From an uncultured Chloroflexales bacterium (GTDB lineage Bacteria; Chloroflexota; Chloroflexia; Chloroflexales; Chloroflexaceae): 64,000 bases of DNA. The translations under genes were made by a program, and so were the position numbers. Positions 8,622-16,993 of the stretch are shown here, piece by piece (the stretch's first letter is position 1; each line of letters starts with the position of its first letter). The stretch lies in the NCBI GenBank assembly GCA_937902315.1, contig CALGUG010000057.1:62001-126000 (forward strand), written 5' to 3'. The notes beneath the pieces were generated by a model that had not been told where the DNA came from, ran no database searches, and worked only from the letters and a program-made list of their open reading frames with translations.

Positions 8622-9812
8622 TTATGCGCTGAGCCAACGTTGAATCCAGCCTTCGTTTAAGATCCGCGTCCACGCTGCAAAGCGCCCCTGATGGTTGATC
8701 TCGCCGCCCAACTCGGGTTCGAGCATCAGATAGAGCATATGGCGATCGGCCGCACCGGGCAGATTGTAGAGCGCCGGATAGTCGTTTTGCAGCCAGCGTA
8801 CCACTTGCAGGGCGCTGTTCTCTGCGAGCCGCTCGCTCGAACCGCCCATCATCGCGCCGACCGCATCGCCCAGCATCATATAGCCATCTCGCTCGAAGCC
8901 GCCCACCTCGGCGCATTCGAAGTCAATAATGCCGCAGATCTTGCCGTTCTGAACCAAAATATTGCCGAGATGCAGATCGTTGTGTACCAGTGCCAGGCTG
9001 GGTCGATCGAGTTCAGACTCGGCTTTGGCGATAAAGGCCCTGACTTGCTCGATCTGAGTCTGCTCGACGCCCGCTTGGCGCGCGGCGCTAAGGCGGCCTT
9101 GCAATTCGCGTCGACAGCGCTCGGCCCATGGCAGCGAGCCGTCGATGGCAGCCAAAGCGTTGAGCTTCTGGCCCTGCAGCTTGTGCATCTCGCGCATCAG
9201 GTCAGCGAACTGCGCAACATAGGCGCGGCGCTGCGCGACATCTAGCTTGGGCCACTCCTGCTCGAAGCTCTGACCGGGCAGACAAGTTGTGATCTCGACT
9301 TGGAAGGGCGCTTGAGTGCGCGAGCTGGCGCTAAAGATCAGCTCTGGTACAGGAAGGATGTCTTTCAGGGCACGCAGCGCCGCACTCGAACGGCTCAGCC
9401 AATCGGGTTTTCGGCTGTACCAGAGTTGAACGATCAGATTGTCCACGCGATAGAGCCGCTTGCTGGCACGACTCGAGAGCTGTTGGGGCGCGCTGAAGGG
9501 CAAGCCCAGCTCTTTGAAGAGGGCCTCTAGATCGTCGCGCTCGAACTGGGCGATCTGGGCCGCGATCTGGTCGAGCAGTGGGGTGTAGGCTTCATCGCTC
9601 TGGAAGCTGTTCTGGCTGGGCAGCCAACGCAGGCGCTGCACGGTTCGTCCCGAACTTGCCGCCAACTGCCACTCGATCTGGCCGTCCGAATTGCGCCTTT
9701 CGTCTTTCACCCGCAGCCCGTTGCGCAGCACGCTGCGATTGACAGCGAAGACGATTCGTTTGAGGGGAAGCTCGTTTGGCAGCTCGATCGCTGCGAAGCT
9801 TGCTTGATTCAT
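8622..9812 (-). CDS. APH-family phosphotransferase, possible sugar kinase
   Basis: A 396-residue protein whose C-terminal two-thirds is an aminoglycoside-phosphotransferase/choline-kinase fold. The catalytic loop is LVHNDLHLGNIL (about residues 277-288) and the metal-binding loop is GIIDFECAEVGG. The first ~100 residues match no family I recognise. This fold includes antibiotic kinases, homoserine kinase II and N-acetylhexosamine 1-kinase. Its place in an operon of beta-galactosidase, glycosyltransferase and GH2 genes makes a sugar or sugar-nucleotide role more likely than resistance. That is inference. It lies 51 bases downstream of the GH42 gene. Confidence 0.75.
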   Translation of the reverse strand: MNQASFAAIELPNELPLKRIVFAVNRSVLRNGLRVKDERRNSDGQIEWQLAASSGRTVQRLRWLPSQNSFQSDEAYTPLLDQIAAQIAQFERDDLEALFKELGLPFSAPQQLSSRASKRLYRVDNLIVQLWYSRKPDWLSRSSAALRALKDILPVPELIFSASSRTQAPFQVEITTCLPGQSFEQEWPKLDVAQRRAYVAQFADLMREMHKLQGQKLNALAAIDGSLPWAERCRRELQGRLSAARQAGVEQTQIEQVRAFIAKAESELDRPSLALVHNDLHLGNILVQNGKICGIIDFECAEVGGFERDGYMMLGDAVGAMMGGSSERLAENSALQVVRWLQNDYPALYNLPGAADRHMLYLMLEPELGGEINHQGRFAAWTRILNEGWIQRWLSA

Positions 9813-9863
9813 AGTTTGTGGAAGGTGGAGTAGGCCGCATCGCCCACTCCACCGCTGAGGATC

Positions 9864-11867
9864 TTAGCGAGCGTTTCGAATGATCGCAACGCCGCGCGGA
9901 TCAAGGCTTATGCTTGAAGTGTATTCGCGCTTGCTGATCAGATCGTAGCCGCCAGCTGGCAGGTTGATCGTGACGCTCTCGAGGTTGTGGTTGAGCAGGA
10001 AGGTGTAGCTATATTGCTCGTTGTAGCGCTGCACAACTTCAACATTGGCGGGTGCTTCGAGCGGGGCGCGCACGCCTGCTTCGTCGAGCACTCGTTTGAA
10101 CAGCCACTGCATGCCAGCCATTTCGAGTTTGGTGCCAACGTAATAGCTTAGGCCCGAGCCATAGCTGTGTTCGGTAATGGCGGGCTGGTTGGCGTAGAAG
10201 TCGTCTTGGAAGTGGGCGATCGCCTTGGCGCCTTCGAGTACGATCACATCGCTCCAAACCGAGGTGTTGAACTGCTCTTCGTCCTCGGTGTAGATGCCGT
10301 TAGTCTGGCCTTGGGCGTAGGGCGCGAACTCTTCGACTCGCAGACCCAAAAGCTTGCGGAAGGGCGCGGGGTAGCCGCCCAGATAGATGTGGTCACGCTC
10401 GTCGGCGATGCCGCTGAAGAAGCTCATCACCAGACGGCCGCCTTGGCTCACAAAGGCGTCGAGCTTCTCTGACAGCCCGGCTCGCACTTGGTAGAGCACC
10501 GGCGCGATCACCACTTTGTAGCGGCTCAGATCAGCATCGGGGTGCACGAAGTCGACCGCGATATTGTTGTTGTAGAGCGTGGCGTAGTAGTCGAGGCCGA
10601 CCTCAAGCTGGCGCACATCGACCGAAGGCTTGCACTCGCCCTCCAAGGCCCACCAGCTCTCCCAGTCGAAGATGATGGCCACATCGGCGCGGCCCACCGA
10701 AGAGCAGATCTCTTGCAGATCCTTCAACTCTTGGCCGAGCGCCACAACCTCACGCCAAGTGCGGGTTTCGCGCCCGCCGTGCGGCACCAGAGCGCCGTGG
10801 AACTTCTCAGCACCCGCTCGCGAGGCCCGCCACTGGAAGAACATCACGGCGTTGGCTCCGCGCGCGACCGCCTGATAGCTCCAGAGCCGCATCTGGTTCG
10901 GCCCCTTGGTGACGTTGCGCGGACGCCACTGCACATGGCTGGTGACCTGCTCCATTAGCATCCAGGGTTTGCCCTGGCCCAACGAGCGCATCAGATCGTA
11001 GGTGCCGGCCGCATACATCGGCGCCCAAGGCTCGGAAGGATCGGGGTACATATCATGTGAGACGATATCTTCGGCGGCGGCCCACTTCCAGTAGTCGAGC
11101 GGCTTGAAGAAGCCCATAAAGTTGGTTGTAACCGGCTTGTCGGGCGTCACTTCCTTCAAAATGGCTTTCTCAAGCTCGAAACACTCCAGCAGCATATCGG
11201 AGCTAAAGCGTCGCCAGTCGAGCACTTGCGATGGGTTGTAGAAGGTCGGCGTGATGCGGGGCGGAATGACCTCTTCCCATTCGCCGTAGCGCTGGCTCCA
11301 GAAGGCGGTGCCCCATGCTTCGTTGAGCGTCTCGAGGTCGCCGTAGCGCTCTTTGAGCCAGCCTCGGAAGCGCTCGGCGCAGCGGTCGCAGAAGCATTCG
11401 GCCACATGGCAGGCGTATTCGTTGTTGATATGCCACATCTCGAGGGCTGGATGCTTGGCATAGCGTTCGGCCAACATGCGCACGATCTTGGCGACGCCTT
11501 GGCGATAGTCGGGGCTGGTGGGGCAGTACTGCTGGCGTGAGCCGTACCAGAGCCGTTTGCCATCTTGGGTTACCGGTAGGCTGTCGGGGTAGAGGCGGCC
11601 CATCCAGGGCGGCGGCGAGGCGCTGGCGGTCGCGAGGTCGACACCGACCCCGGCGGCATGCAACTTGTCCATGATCCGGTCGAGCCATTCGAAGTCGTAC
11701 TGGCCCGGCTTCGGCTCGATCCGCGCCCACGAAAAGATCGCCAGCGATACAAGATTCACGCCCGATTCTTGCATCAGCTCCATATCTTCGTCCCAAACCG
11801 ACTCGGGCCATTGATCGGGGTTGTAGTCCCCTCCGTAGCGCATGCGAGAAAGTACTTGATGCGTCAT
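9864..11867 (-). CDS. Beta-galactosidase, GH42
   Basis: Cleaves terminal beta-D-galactose from oligosaccharides. The 667-residue length and three-part layout (TIM barrel to about 390, trimerisation domain to about 600, short beta domain) are standard for GH42. The start MRYGGDYNPDQWPESVW is the family signature. Acid/base is E150 in WHINNEYACH and nucleophile is E306 in WMLMEQV. The structural zinc site of GH42 is intact: C115 and the CxCxxC cluster C158, C160, C163. There is no signal peptide. It heads a minus-strand operon with the APH-type kinase, GT2 and GH2 genes, and is divergent from the GH29 alpha-L-fucosidase. Confidence 0.93.
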   Translation of the reverse strand: MTHQVLSRMRYGGDYNPDQWPESVWDEDMELMQESGVNLVSLAIFSWARIEPKPGQYDFEWLDRIMDKLHAAGVGVDLATASASPPPWMGRLYPDSLPVTQDGKRLWYGSRQQYCPTSPDYRQGVAKIVRMLAERYAKHPALEMWHINNEYACHVAECFCDRCAERFRGWLKERYGDLETLNEAWGTAFWSQRYGEWEEVIPPRITPTFYNPSQVLDWRRFSSDMLLECFELEKAILKEVTPDKPVTTNFMGFFKPLDYWKWAAAEDIVSHDMYPDPSEPWAPMYAAGTYDLMRSLGQGKPWMLMEQVTSHVQWRPRNVTKGPNQMRLWSYQAVARGANAVMFFQWRASRAGAEKFHGALVPHGGRETRTWREVVALGQELKDLQEICSSVGRADVAIIFDWESWWALEGECKPSVDVRQLEVGLDYYATLYNNNIAVDFVHPDADLSRYKVVIAPVLYQVRAGLSEKLDAFVSQGGRLVMSFFSGIADERDHIYLGGYPAPFRKLLGLRVEEFAPYAQGQTNGIYTEDEEQFNTSVWSDVIVLEGAKAIAHFQDDFYANQPAITEHSYGSGLSYYVGTKLEMAGMQWLFKRVLDEAGVRAPLEAPANVEVVQRYNEQYSYTFLLNHNLESVTINLPAGGYDLISKREYTSSISLDPRGVAIIRNAR

Positions 11868-11934
11868 TGCTTTCGTTTCTGTTTCAAATAGAGAGCGGTG
11901 CTTCAGCCTCGTATAAAATTCACTTCTGAATGCG

Positions 11935-11950
11935 AAATTGAATACAATTT
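11935..11950. promoter_or_regulatory. Candidate operator between GH42 and GH29 genes
   Basis: Perfect inverted repeat AAATTG-AATA-CAATTT in the 241-base divergent spacer. It is placed so that one regulator could control both genes. No binding family is assigned. Confidence 0.35.
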
Positions 11951-12006
11951 GATTATATACGATTGTGAAGCCTTAAAATGAGTGTTTATTGCAGGTTTCT
12001 AAGCGC

Positions 12007-12035
12007 TTGACGTAGTGCAAACTCTCGCCTACAAT
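12007..12035 (+). promoter_or_regulatory. Sigma-70-type promoter of the GH29 gene
   Basis: TTGACG (12007-12012), 17-base spacer, TACAAT (12030-12035). This is close to consensus and predicts a start of transcription near 12042, giving a leader of about 67 bases. The ribosome-binding site AAGGAG is at 12096-12101. Confidence 0.7.
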
Positions 12036-12108
12036 CAGCTGCAAGCTTACACAGCTGTAATCGATTCAAAACTCTCAGTTTTGCCCTACGAATTGAAGGA
12101 GCCTGACG

Positions 12109-13410
12109 ATGTCGTCGAAAGTTCCCGTTCCTATGCCAACCAAAGGCGATACCTCTTGGTTTGTGAATGATCGCTTCGGTATGTTCATTCACTGGGGACT
12201 CTATGCTCTGCCCGCTCGCCACGAATGGGTCAAGAGCCGTGAATTGATCACCACCGAAGATTATCAGAAATATTTCGATAATTTTAACCCAGATCTCTAC
12301 GATCCGAAAGAGTGGGCGGCGGCTGCTAAAGCGGCAGGTATGAAGTATGTGGTGCTCACCAGCAAACACCACGAAGGTTTCTGTCTGTGGGATTCGGCCT
12401 ATACCGATTACAAGGTGACCAATACCCCCTACGGCAAAGACCTGATCGGTCCTTTTGTTGAGGCTTTCCGCGAAGCTGGTTTGAAGGTCGGTTTCTACTA
12501 CTCGCTGATCGACTGGCACCACCCAGACTTCACGATCGACATCTTCCACCCGCTGCGCGATCGCGAAGACGCTGCCGAGCTGAACAAGACTCGCGATATG
12601 AAGCGCTATGTTGAGTACATGCGCAATCAGGTTACCGAGCTGCTCACCAAGTTCGGCAAGATCGACATCATCTGGTACGACTTCTCGTATCCTGATCGCA
12701 GCTACAAGGGCCTGCCCGGCAAGGGCCGCAACGACTGGCAGAGCGAGGAGCTGATCAAGCTGACTCGCGAGCTGCAGCCCGGCATTATGGTCAACAACCG
12801 TCTCGACCTGCCCTTGGGCGAGGCCGATGTCTACACCCCCGAGCAGTTCCAGCCGCGCGAGTGGGTCAAGGTTGAGGGCAAGCACGTGGTATGGGAGACC
12901 TGCCAGACCTTCAGCGGTTCGTGGGGCTATTACCGCGACGAGATGACCTGGAAGAGCCCTGAGCAGTTGATCAAGATGTTGGTCAACACCGTCTCGACCG
13001 GCGGTAACTTGCTGATGAACGTCGGTCCGACCTCGCGCGGCACCTTCGATCAGCGCGCCAAGGATGCGCTCAAGGTCTATGGCGAGTGGATGGCCCTCAA
13101 CAGCCGCTCGATCTACGGCTGCACCCAGAGCGAGTTTGAAGCTCCCCAAGATTGCCGCCTGACCCAGAACGGCAATCGTGTCTACATTCACGTCTTCAGC
13201 TGGCCCTTCCGCCACCTGCACCTCGATGGCATGGCAGGCAAGGTCGCTTACGCTCAGTTCTTGCACGATGGTAGCGAGATCAAGCTGCTGGAGCCGGGCA
13301 AGCACGACGAGTGGAGCATCGCCGAGACGGCCAGCGACACCCTGACCTTGGATCTGCCGGTGATCAAGCCCGATGTGGTTGTGCCCGTTATCGAGCTGAT
13401 CTTGAAGTAA
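12109..13410 (+). CDS. Alpha-L-fucosidase, GH29
   Basis: Removes terminal alpha-L-fucose by a retaining mechanism. The 433-residue protein carries GH29 hallmarks: WFVNDRFGMFIHWGLYALP (residues 17-35), LTSKHHEGFCLW, GFYYSLIDWHHPD, and the nucleophile D191 in DIIWYDFSYP. ETCQTFSGSWGY and NLLMNVGPTSRG are also family motifs. A short C-terminal beta domain follows from about residue 345. There is no signal peptide. The ATG at 12109 has AAGGAG eight bases upstream. The TAA stop is immediately followed by a repeat element (13410-13490). With GH27, GH42 and GH2 neighbours it suggests breakdown of fucosylated, galactosylated glycans. Confidence 0.94.
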   Translation: MSSKVPVPMPTKGDTSWFVNDRFGMFIHWGLYALPARHEWVKSRELITTEDYQKYFDNFNPDLYDPKEWAAAAKAAGMKYVVLTSKHHEGFCLWDSAYTDYKVTNTPYGKDLIGPFVEAFREAGLKVGFYYSLIDWHHPDFTIDIFHPLRDREDAAELNKTRDMKRYVEYMRNQVTELLTKFGKIDIIWYDFSYPDRSYKGLPGKGRNDWQSEELIKLTRELQPGIMVNNRLDLPLGEADVYTPEQFQPREWVKVEGKHVVWETCQTFSGSWGYYRDEMTWKSPEQLIKMLVNTVSTGGNLLMNVGPTSRGTFDQRAKDALKVYGEWMALNSRSIYGCTQSEFEAPQDCRLTQNGNRVYIHVFSWPFRHLHLDGMAGKVAYAQFLHDGSEIKLLEPGKHDEWSIAETASDTLTLDLPVIKPDVVVPVIELILK

Positions 13411-13490
13411 TACCACATTCGTTTAAAGACTTGCCCACTTGGAGTGTAAGAAAACCAACAAAAAGAGACGAGTTCCACCGAATTTGGTAT
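13410..13490. repeat. 81-base MITE-like element touching the fucosidase stop codon
   Basis: Begins ATACCACATTCGTTTAAAG and ends CGAATTTGGTAT. The ends are inverted repeats with 11 of 12 matching bases. The internal segment resembles the ACTTGC...AAAACC arm seen at 34222-34261. The last base of the GH29 stop codon is the first base of the element. Confidence 0.6.
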
Positions 13491-13502
13491 AACTCAACGC
13501 AC

Positions 13503-13537
13503 CGAGAGGGAGAAGCCAACTTCTCCCTCTCGTTTTC
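13503..13537 (+). terminator. Intrinsic terminator after the GH29 gene
   Basis: Perfect 12-base stem GAGAGGGAGAAG (13504-13515) with loop CCAA and its complement (13520-13531), followed by GTTTTCTCC. It lies about 95 bases after the stop, beyond the inserted repeat element. Confidence 0.8.
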
Positions 13538-13601
13538 TCCTCAACTCCGCTTGTTCTTAGCGCTCTGGCGGCGAATGTTGTTCCCCAAGCAAGGTCTTAA
13601 C

Positions 13602-13621
13602 CGCGTCCGCCTACGGCTACC
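13602..13621 (-). repeat. Dispersed repeat core, copy 3
   Basis: Plus-strand CGCGTCCGCCTACGGCTACC, an exact family core in reverse orientation, followed by AACATCCCGCCCGCCAC as in copies 12 and 14. Confidence 0.75.
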
Positions 13622-13766
13622 AACATCCCGCCCGCCACTAAAGGGTGCTAGCAGCCTGGGTGGAAAGACCACCTTTCTTCAGGGAGAAGCTCAGCAGACT
13701 GACCTTCTTGCATCTCTAAGCGCAGTACGCTGCGCGCCTAGCTTATAGATTCTTCGTTTCGGCGCT

Positions 13767-14714
13767 CTAGGCTGCCGCCTCGTCAAGCTTTTCGCCCGTG
13801 GCCGGATCGATCTTTGGTTGAGAAGGCGTCTCGGCTTGTTCGCCTGTGCGGCTGCCGTACAACAGGGCATAGTGGCGAGTCAGTTCACAACCAAAAAACA
13901 TGATTTGGCTGGTGAAAAAGACCCAGATCATCAACGCAAGTGGGCCTGCCACGCTTTGATAAACCCCACCTGTGCCGCTGGTAATAAAGCTCGCTACCAC
14001 CGTTTTCAGTAGTTCCCCACCCAGACCGGCTGCGATCGCGCCTACCCAAACATCGCGCCACTCTACTTTTGTGTTCGGCATAAAACGATAGATGATCGCT
14101 AGGGCCAAAATGCCCAAGATCGGCGCTACCGTCCATTGCAGGGCCGACCAAAGCTGGTTCGAGCCGGGCAGCTCTGGCAGAAAACTGCGTACGACACTCA
14201 GCACCGTGGTGAAGATGCCGCTGGTTAACATAATTAGACCAGCGATTGCGGCGATAAAGAACGAGAAAAAACGGCTGCGTGCAAAGTTCAAGACCATCTG
14301 TAGCGGGCCTTGCTTGCGATCTTGGTCTTCTTGTACTCGCCAGATCCGGTTGATCGAGCTATCGAGCTGGCTGAAGACGCCCGAGGCGCTCCAAAAGAGG
14401 GTGAGCACACCTACGATTCCAGCTGTACGTTGGCCTTCGCTCAGCGTTTCTAAACTCGATTGTAGCCACTCGGCCGCGCTGTCGGACATCTGGGTGCGGG
14501 CGAAGTCGAGCATGGCATCGGTAACATTGAAGTCGAAGGAGAAAAGTGCGAGCAGGTTGGGAATTTGCGAGACTAACAAGAGTAGAAGCGGAAATGCTGA
14601 AAGAACTGCGAAATAAGCTAATGCCGCTGCCATTTGACCGCAGTTGTCGGCCGAAAAGCCTTGCGCCGCATTGATGATCAATTTAACCCAGCGCCGTTCT
14701 AAAATCTTCTGCAT
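13767..14714 (-). CDS. YihY/BrkB-family membrane protein
   Basis: A 315-residue integral membrane protein with about six hydrophobic segments. The family pattern is clear: CGQMAAALAYFAVLSAFPLLL near residues 25-45, LFWSASGVFSQLDSSINRIWRV near 106-127, and YRFMPNTKVEWRDVWVGA near 210-227. The charged C-terminal tail (about 285-315) is cytoplasmic. The family was once called ribonuclease BN, which is no longer accepted, and its role is not settled (envelope function or transport). It lies downstream of deoC on the same strand, with a 141-base spacer containing a hairpin, so it is probably transcribed separately. Confidence 0.87.
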   Translation of the reverse strand: MQKILERRWVKLIINAAQGFSADNCGQMAAALAYFAVLSAFPLLLLLVSQIPNLLALFSFDFNVTDAMLDFARTQMSDSAAEWLQSSLETLSEGQRTAGIVGVLTLFWSASGVFSQLDSSINRIWRVQEDQDRKQGPLQMVLNFARSRFFSFFIAAIAGLIMLTSGIFTTVLSVVRSFLPELPGSNQLWSALQWTVAPILGILALAIIYRFMPNTKVEWRDVWVGAIAAGLGGELLKTVVASFITSGTGGVYQSVAGPLALMIWVFFTSQIMFFGCELTRHYALLYGSRTGEQAETPSQPKIDPATGEKLDEAAA

Positions 14715-14741
14715 GTGTTCTCCTTTGCGGCGTCTGTATGG

Positions 14742-14776
14742 CGAAATCGCACCAGCGCGTTACCAGTGCGATTTCG
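14742..14776. other. Hairpin between deoC and yihY
   Basis: Perfect 11-base arms (CGAAATCGCAC and complement) around a 13-base loop, with no U-tract. The arm sequence resembles the internal hairpin of the repeat at 61266-61418, so it may be a relic of that element rather than a terminator. Confidence 0.45.
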
Positions 14777-14855
14777 TCATTCCATCAAACCCAAGGTGAT
14801 CTACAGACTTGCATGTTTTATTCTTTGCAAGCAGTTAAACCCCTATGCATGCAGA

Positions 14856-15665
14856 TTAGTAACCGTCGTTACTTGAAGAAGGATGCGATCCAGAAACACC
14901 GGTTTCTTGCAGTGTTTTTTCTTCGCGTGCGATTGCGACGCCAGCGCTTGCGCCCAAGCGGGTTGCACCAGCAGCGATCATCGCCAAAGCATCGGCGTAG
15001 CTGCGCACGCCACCGGCCGCTTTGACGCCCATTGTGGGCCCGACGGCACGGCGCATTAAGGCCACATCGCTGGGAGTGGCGCCTCCGGTCGAGAAGCCGG
15101 TGCTGGTTTTGACAAAGTCGGCGCCTGCCTTGACGCACAACAGCGAGGCCGCGACCTTCTCGGCATCGTTGAGCAGCGCCGTCTCGATGATTACTTTGCA
15201 GATCGCCTTGCCAGCGTGGCAGGCGTTGACAACGGCCTGAATGTCGTTGAGCACACCTTGGTAATCGCCGGCCTTGAGCAGACCAATCGGAATGACCATA
15301 TCGATCTCGCTGGCGCCGTTGGCGATCGCTTCGTTGGCTTCAAACACTTTGGTCGCTGTGCTGGTTGCGCCCAAAGGGAAACCTACAACGGTGCAGACCG
15401 CTACGCCGCTGCCAGCCAGTTGGCGTGCACACAGGGGCACATGCGAGGCGTTGACACAGACACTGGCGAAATGGTAGTCGCGAGCTTCTGCACAGAGCTG
15501 CACGATCTGGGCCGGAGTGGCCTCGGGCTTCAGAAGCGTGTGATCGATGTATGAAGCGATCGGAGCATTTGGCTTGGCATCGGACTGTGCTGTAACCAAC
15601 GACCCTAAAACCTGCTGTACTTGCCTATCGATTTCCCATACGAGATCGGTATCTTCTATATTCAT
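14856..15665 (-). CDS. deoC: Deoxyribose-phosphate aldolase
   Basis: Splits 2-deoxy-D-ribose 5-phosphate into glyceraldehyde 3-phosphate and acetaldehyde in deoxynucleoside breakdown. The start ATG 15663-15665 is chosen because GATGAGG lies upstream; the longer frame to 15713 has none. The protein of about 269 residues shows IDHTLLKPEAT, VCVNASHV, VVGFPLGA, the Schiff-base lysine in DFVKTSTGF, and the second essential lysine in GVKAAGGVRSY. The C-terminus ends in a short Ser/Gly-rich tail. No nucleoside phosphorylase or kinase gene is adjacent. Confidence 0.95.
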   Translation of the reverse strand: MNIEDTDLVWEIDRQVQQVLGSLVTAQSDAKPNAPIASYIDHTLLKPEATPAQIVQLCAEARDYHFASVCVNASHVPLCARQLAGSGVAVCTVVGFPLGATSTATKVFEANEAIANGASEIDMVIPIGLLKAGDYQGVLNDIQAVVNACHAGKAICKVIIETALLNDAEKVAASLLCVKAGADFVKTSTGFSTGGATPSDVALMRRAVGPTMGVKAAGGVRSYADALAMIAAGATRLGASAGVAIAREEKTLQETGVSGSHPSSSNDGY

Positions 15666-15746
15666 ACAAACCTCATCTGTACCATGCGTATGCATGTTAT
15701 TGTAGCATACCAAAAGTCCGCTCTACGACTTTACTTAAAACTGCTC

Positions 15747-15873
15747 AAACCACATCTGGCTGATCATTTTGTGGTTTCTGGCCTTCGGCAGAGTGGGAGG
15801 TAACTACTTCTTTTCTTGGCTTTTTGTTTTTTCAGGTTACGGGCATGCACGTCTTTAAAGCGGATTTGCTATC
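15747..15873. repeat. Diverged type-1 MITE-like element
   Basis: Aligns by eye with the 16732-16896 element: left end AACCACATCTGGCTGATCA, then GGCCTTCGGCAGAGTGGGA, and right end CACGTCTTTAAAGCGGATTTGCTAT. The internal hairpin is missing. Confidence 0.5.
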
Positions 15874-15908
15874 ACATTACGTGCCCCTGCCGAGCGTGCT
15901 AGCCGCTT

Positions 15909-16379
15909 TCAGTCTAAGCGTTTAGCGAGGTTCACGAAGGTTGGTTGCTGGTAGCCCTCGTGGGTGCCGTAGCCGAAGTGGCGATACCCTCGGCGTTGAT
16001 AAAAGTTAATGTTATCTTCCAGCACGATCCGCACCGAGAGCCGCGCTTCTGGTAGCTTTTGGTTGCGCCCGAACTCTTCGCCCGCCTCTAAGAGAGCGCT
16101 GGCGATGCCTTGGCGGCGATGTTCGGGCGCAACGGATAGACGACGCAGGTAGATGTGATCTTTGTAGAGGTGATAGAAGATACAGCCAACGATCTCGCCA
16201 GCTTGTTCATAGACCAAAGCGCCACCCTCGTTTAGATCGGCTTTGACCCGTTGTTCGCTTTCGTATTTGGCGCTTGAGGGCGGATCGAGTTTGCCTTCAT
16301 ATTCCGCAAAGGCCTTGCGAATGATCATGGTGATTGCGGGGATGTCTTGTTCTGTGGCGTGTCGAATCATAGGGTTCAT
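15909..16379 (-). CDS. GNAT-family N-acetyltransferase
   Basis: The start is set at ATG 16377-16379 (MNPMIRHATEQD), with GAAAGG upstream. Protein of about 156 residues. The acetyl-CoA pyrophosphate-binding motif is RRLSVAPEHRRQGIASALLE (about residues 79-98), and the fold's beta-4/alpha-3 core and the C-terminal NINFYQRRGYRHFGYGTHEG strand are present. The substrate cannot be predicted. It stands alone between repeat-rich spacers. Confidence 0.85.
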   Translation of the reverse strand: MNPMIRHATEQDIPAITMIIRKAFAEYEGKLDPPSSAKYESEQRVKADLNEGGALVYEQAGEIVGCIFYHLYKDHIYLRRLSVAPEHRRQGIASALLEAGEEFGRNQKLPEARLSVRIVLEDNINFYQRRGYRHFGYGTHEGYQQPTFVNLAKRLD

Positions 16380-16635
16380 ACTTGAAGCCTTTCTTCTCGT
16401 TACTATCTTTCCTTTTGTGTTGCCTATCAACACACCGTTTTCCGGCGCTTGTATTTGTATCGATCCGAGCGTTGAAAGAGTCTTTCGCTCTGTGATGCCA
16501 AGTTCGATTGATCACTTGGGGTTTGTGACCTTTGGCAGCGAAAGGCAGCGTTTGAACCAGCTAGGCGCTTGCGCCTGGCTGGTCGCAGCGTATGCAGCGC
16601 AACGCTTGACGGCTTGTATGGCTGGGTGGCGATCT

Positions 16636-16655
16636 GATAGCCGTAGGCGGACGCG
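16636..16655 (+). repeat. Dispersed repeat core, copy 4
   Basis: GATAGCCGTAGGCGGACGCG followed by GTGAGGATCGAATGGGGGCTAG, the same 3' flank layout as copy 1. Confidence 0.75.
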
Positions 16656-16731
16656 GTGAGGATCGAATGGGGGCTAGAGACCAGACCGCCAAGAGCGCTG
16701 AACGCATCGTGTGGGTTGGCGCTGGCTTATG

Positions 16732-16896
16732 ATACCAAATCCGGTTGATTAGGTTCTCTTTGGCCTTTGGCAGAGCGGAACGTGACTATATTTTGTTGTG
16801 TGAAATTTCGCGCGACAAGGCGAAATTTCACACAACTCTTTCCCGGATTTTGGTTTTTGCGTTATAAAAGCGCAAGTCTTTAAACGGATTTGGTAT
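16732..16896. repeat. Complete type-1 MITE-like element, 165 bases
   Basis: Begins ATACCAAATCCGGTTGA and ends AAACGGATTTGGTAT, so the terminal inverted repeats are near perfect. Inside is a 15-base perfect inverted repeat (16796-16810 with 16821-16835, arms TTGTGTGAAATTTCG). There is no coding capacity, so any movement would depend on a transposase elsewhere. Confidence 0.65.
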
Positions 16897-16941
16897 GAGA
16901 AGAGCCTTAGGTAGCCGAAAGAGAACGATCAGCATAGTAAA

Positions 16942-16973
16942 AAGCGGTACTCCCCAGAAAGGAAGTACCGCTT
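16942..16973 (-). terminator. Intrinsic terminator of the potABCD operon
   Basis: Stem AAGCGGTACT/AGTACCGCTT, with a run of five A on the plus strand at the left. Read on the minus strand this is a stem followed by TTTTT, about 20 bases after the potD stop. Confidence 0.85.
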
Positions 16974-16993
16974 GCATGCCAAGATAAGGCTCC

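Larger units (their letters stand above)
13411..13766. other. Gene-free spacer between GH29 and yihY
   Basis: Holds the 81-base element, an intrinsic terminator (13503-13537) and a reverse-orientation core copy (13602-13621) with its flanking GGCGGCGA and GCTAGCAGCC segments. I see no gene. Confidence 0.6.
16380..16993. other. Gene-free spacer with repeats and the pot terminator
   Basis: Contains a type-1 fragment near 16505-16560 (GTTTGTGACCTTTGGCAGCG), core copy 4 at 16636-16655, a complete type-1 element at 16732-16896 and the potABCD terminator at 16942-16973. No gene is seen. Confidence 0.6.

Noticed and set aside
8622..9812. Aminoglycoside resistance gene
   Set aside because: Only the general APH fold is seen; the operon context is carbohydrate metabolism and the N-terminal 100 residues do not fit resistance enzymes.
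11986..13416. 476-codon minus-strand frame opposite the GH29 gene
   Set aside because: Antisense shadow of the fucosidase; similar long shadows oppose fabF, eno, the M20 gene and others because of GC-biased codon use.
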